NCBI GenBank assembly: GCA_964405975.1 | Contig: CAYOPW010000059.1 | Location: 1 to 13,989 of the forward strand | DNA length: 13,989 nucleotides | Source: Hyphomicrobium_A sp964405975 | GTDB lineage: Bacteria; Pseudomonadota; Alphaproteobacteria; Rhizobiales; Hyphomicrobiaceae | Reading direction: 5' to 3' | Part shown: piece by piece, positions 13,000 through 13,989 of the stretch | How the letters are laid out: each line of letters begins with the position of its first letter | Position numbering within the stretch: the first letter of the stretch is position 1 | Notes under the pieces: generated by a model | The model's input: the letters and a program-made list of their open reading frames with translations, nothing else | Told to the model about the DNA's origin: nothing | Databases searched by the model: none | Translations under genes and position numbers: made by a program

Positions 13000-13803
13000 A
13001 TGAAACGAGCACAATTGATTGGGTTTTCCATTGCCGGAGCGGCGGGTCTTCTGGCTTTCATGCTCATGAGGTCGATGGTGAACGGCCCGCAAGAGCCCAC
13101 GCGTGTCGCAGTGCCCGTTAATGCGACGGAGGTGCTTGTTGCGCGCAGCGACATTGGCCTGGGGCAGATCACCAAGAAGAGCAGCTTTCGCTGGCAGACT
13201 TGGCCCGCAGATGCGGTAACGCCGTCGTTTATTACGAAGTCCTCAGGTTCGGACGAAGTGAAGGACGTTCGTGGTGCGATTGCCAGGGCGCCGATTATGG
13301 CCGGTGAGCCGGTTACGCGCCAGAAATTAATCAAAGCCGGTCAAGGCGGCGTGCTCGCAGCCATCCTTCCCGGCGGTATGCGCGCCATCTCGACGAAGAT
13401 CAAAGAAGAGACCGCGGCGGGCCGTCTCATTCTTCCCAATGATCGCGTTGACGTCATACTCACGCGACGACTGCGCGACCGTAAGGGAAAACAGCATTTC
13501 GTCAGCGACACGCTTTTCAAAAATGTACGTGTCTTGGCGATCGGTCAGCAGATCGAAAGCAAGGACGACAAGAAATCAACTGACGGCGCTGCAAATACAG
13601 CGACGCTCGAACTCTCACCCGAGCAGGCCGAGCAGCTTGCTCTCGCAAATTCAATGGGCTCAATCAGTCTGTCGCTGCGCAGTATCGCAGATTTGAACCA
13701 GGGCAATGGTCCCAGTTCGAGCGACGGTCTCAGAAAGAAAAGTAGTAGCGCTATACGCATCTTGCGTTATGGCGTCCGCTCGCGCGCGTATGGCGTTAAC
13801 TGA
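13000..13803 (+). CDS. cpaB: Flp pilus assembly protein CpaB (RcpC/SAF domain)
   Basis: This 267-residue protein starts at ATG 13000. An upstream ATG at 12934 gives 22 extra residues but hides the natural N-terminus, where MKRAQLIGFSIAGAAGLLAFMLM forms a membrane anchor or uncleaved signal. Residues about 42-110 are a SAF-type domain (NATEVLVARSDIGLGQ, FRWQTWPADAV, IMAGEPVTRQKL). Residues about 118-230 are the RcpC/CpaB domain, with ILPGGMRAIS, LPNDRVDVILTRR and LELSPEQAEQLALANSMGSISLSLRS. CpaB sits in the periplasm and supports the CpaC secretin of the Tad machine. The C-terminal 40 residues are Ser/Gly/Arg-rich and probably flexible. The ribosome binding site is poor (AAGGG about 12 bases upstream). 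cpaC starts 41 bases after its stop, so the two are co-transcribed. Confidence 0.93.
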   Translation: MKRAQLIGFSIAGAAGLLAFMLMRSMVNGPQEPTRVAVPVNATEVLVARSDIGLGQITKKSSFRWQTWPADAVTPSFITKSSGSDEVKDVRGAIARAPIMAGEPVTRQKLIKAGQGGVLAAILPGGMRAISTKIKEETAAGRLILPNDRVDVILTRRLRDRKGKQHFVSDTLFKNVRVLAIGQQIESKDDKKSTDGAANTATLELSPEQAEQLALANSMGSISLSLRSIADLNQGNGPSSSDGLRKKSSSAIRILRYGVRSRAYGVN

Positions 13804-13844
13804 GTGCAGTAATTCAGTTTCGGCTGTCAAAAAGGTTATCGATC

Positions 13845-13989
13845 ATGCGAACGACCCTGACATGGGCTCGCGCAGGCATGGCCGCAGCGCTTTTCGCCTG
13901 CACTGCGGCGACGGGCTACGCGAACAAGCTAGAAGTGCGCGGCAATGGACCGCTCGAGGTGAGCCGGGATTCCGTACTGCGAATTCCTG
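13845..13989 (+). CDS. cpaC: Start of the Tad secretin CpaC/RcpA (cut by the right edge)
   Basis: Only 48 codons are visible from ATG 13845, with AAGG about 10 bases upstream. They show a signal peptide (basic MRTTLTWARAG, hydrophobic core MAAALFACTAATG, cleavage near GYA/NK). The sequence LEVSRDSVLRIP follows, which looks like the first strand of the pil_N domain and parallels LVVRYDQAQLIRLP in the orphan protein at 10874-11437. The position directly after cpaB is the standard place of cpaC. The secretin would form the outer-membrane pore for the Flp pilus. The call rests on position plus this short match, because the secretin domain itself lies outside the window. Confidence 0.8.
   Translation, partial: MRTTLTWARAGMAAALFACTAATGYANKLEVRGNGPLEVSRDSVLRIP

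Noticed and set aside
12450..13334. Minus-strand frame of 294 codons across cpaA and cpaB
   Set aside because: It spans two clear plus-strand Tad genes and the gap between them; the product is low-complexity and resembles no protein.
1..13989. CRISPR arrays, tRNA/rRNA genes, insertion sequences, phage or toxin-antitoxin genes
   Set aside because: I looked for repeated spacers, cloverleaf-like arms, transposase or integrase motifs and terminal repeats on both strands and saw none.

Overview
The window looks like a draft-assembly scaffold from an alphaproteobacterium, most likely of the Hyphomicrobiales type. The reasons are the Tad/Flp pilus gene set with its CpaA/CpaB/CpaC order and a stand-alone 'pilus assembly N-terminal domain' protein, a small exported cysteine-rich-repeat protein, an HPP-family membrane protein, and a moderately high G+C content judged by eye. 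The order assignment is an inference from gene content only. Two runs of exactly 100 N (2556-2655 and 4896-4995) are scaffold gaps, and each interrupts a gene.

Left block (1-6116, all minus strand). Reading in the direction of transcription there is an exported type-B carboxylesterase (gapped), then an RND efflux lipoprotein adaptor, the RND inner-membrane pump (gapped), and a small K+-channel-like protein cut by the left edge. Adaptor and pump are separated by 3 bases and form a clear operon. The channel follows 70 bases later with a strong ribosome binding site. No outer-membrane factor gene and no adjacent regulator is visible.

Middle block (6300-9064). This holds a plus-strand HPP-family membrane protein with a plausible sigma-70 promoter, a convergent 77-residue secreted Cys-rich protein, a plus-strand YdjM-like (DUF457) membrane-bound metal-dependent hydrolase, and a convergent TetR/AcrR regulator with a WHG-type C-terminal domain. 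These look like unrelated housekeeping or accessory genes.

Right block (9244-13989). This is a Tad (tight adherence) type IVb pilus locus split into two divergent arms. The minus arm encodes two TadE-like minor pseudopilins and an orphan protein with the CpaC-type N-terminal domain. The plus arm encodes the Flp major pilin (58 residues), the prepilin peptidase CpaA, the assembly protein CpaB and the start of the secretin CpaC, and it continues beyond the window. All three pilin-like proteins carry the G/xxxxE(F/Y) processing motif that CpaA would recognise. The 539-bp AT-richer region between the arms has two perfect 8-bp inverted repeats and a near-consensus CtrA-type site. Similar one-mismatch sites lie upstream of the first TadE gene and of cpaB. 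A long hairpin separates flp from cpaA.

I found no clearly new system. The most interesting points are the non-coding architecture of the Tad locus, the orphan CpaC-N-domain protein with its C-x3-C motif, and the pairing of an RND pump with a K+-channel-like gene.
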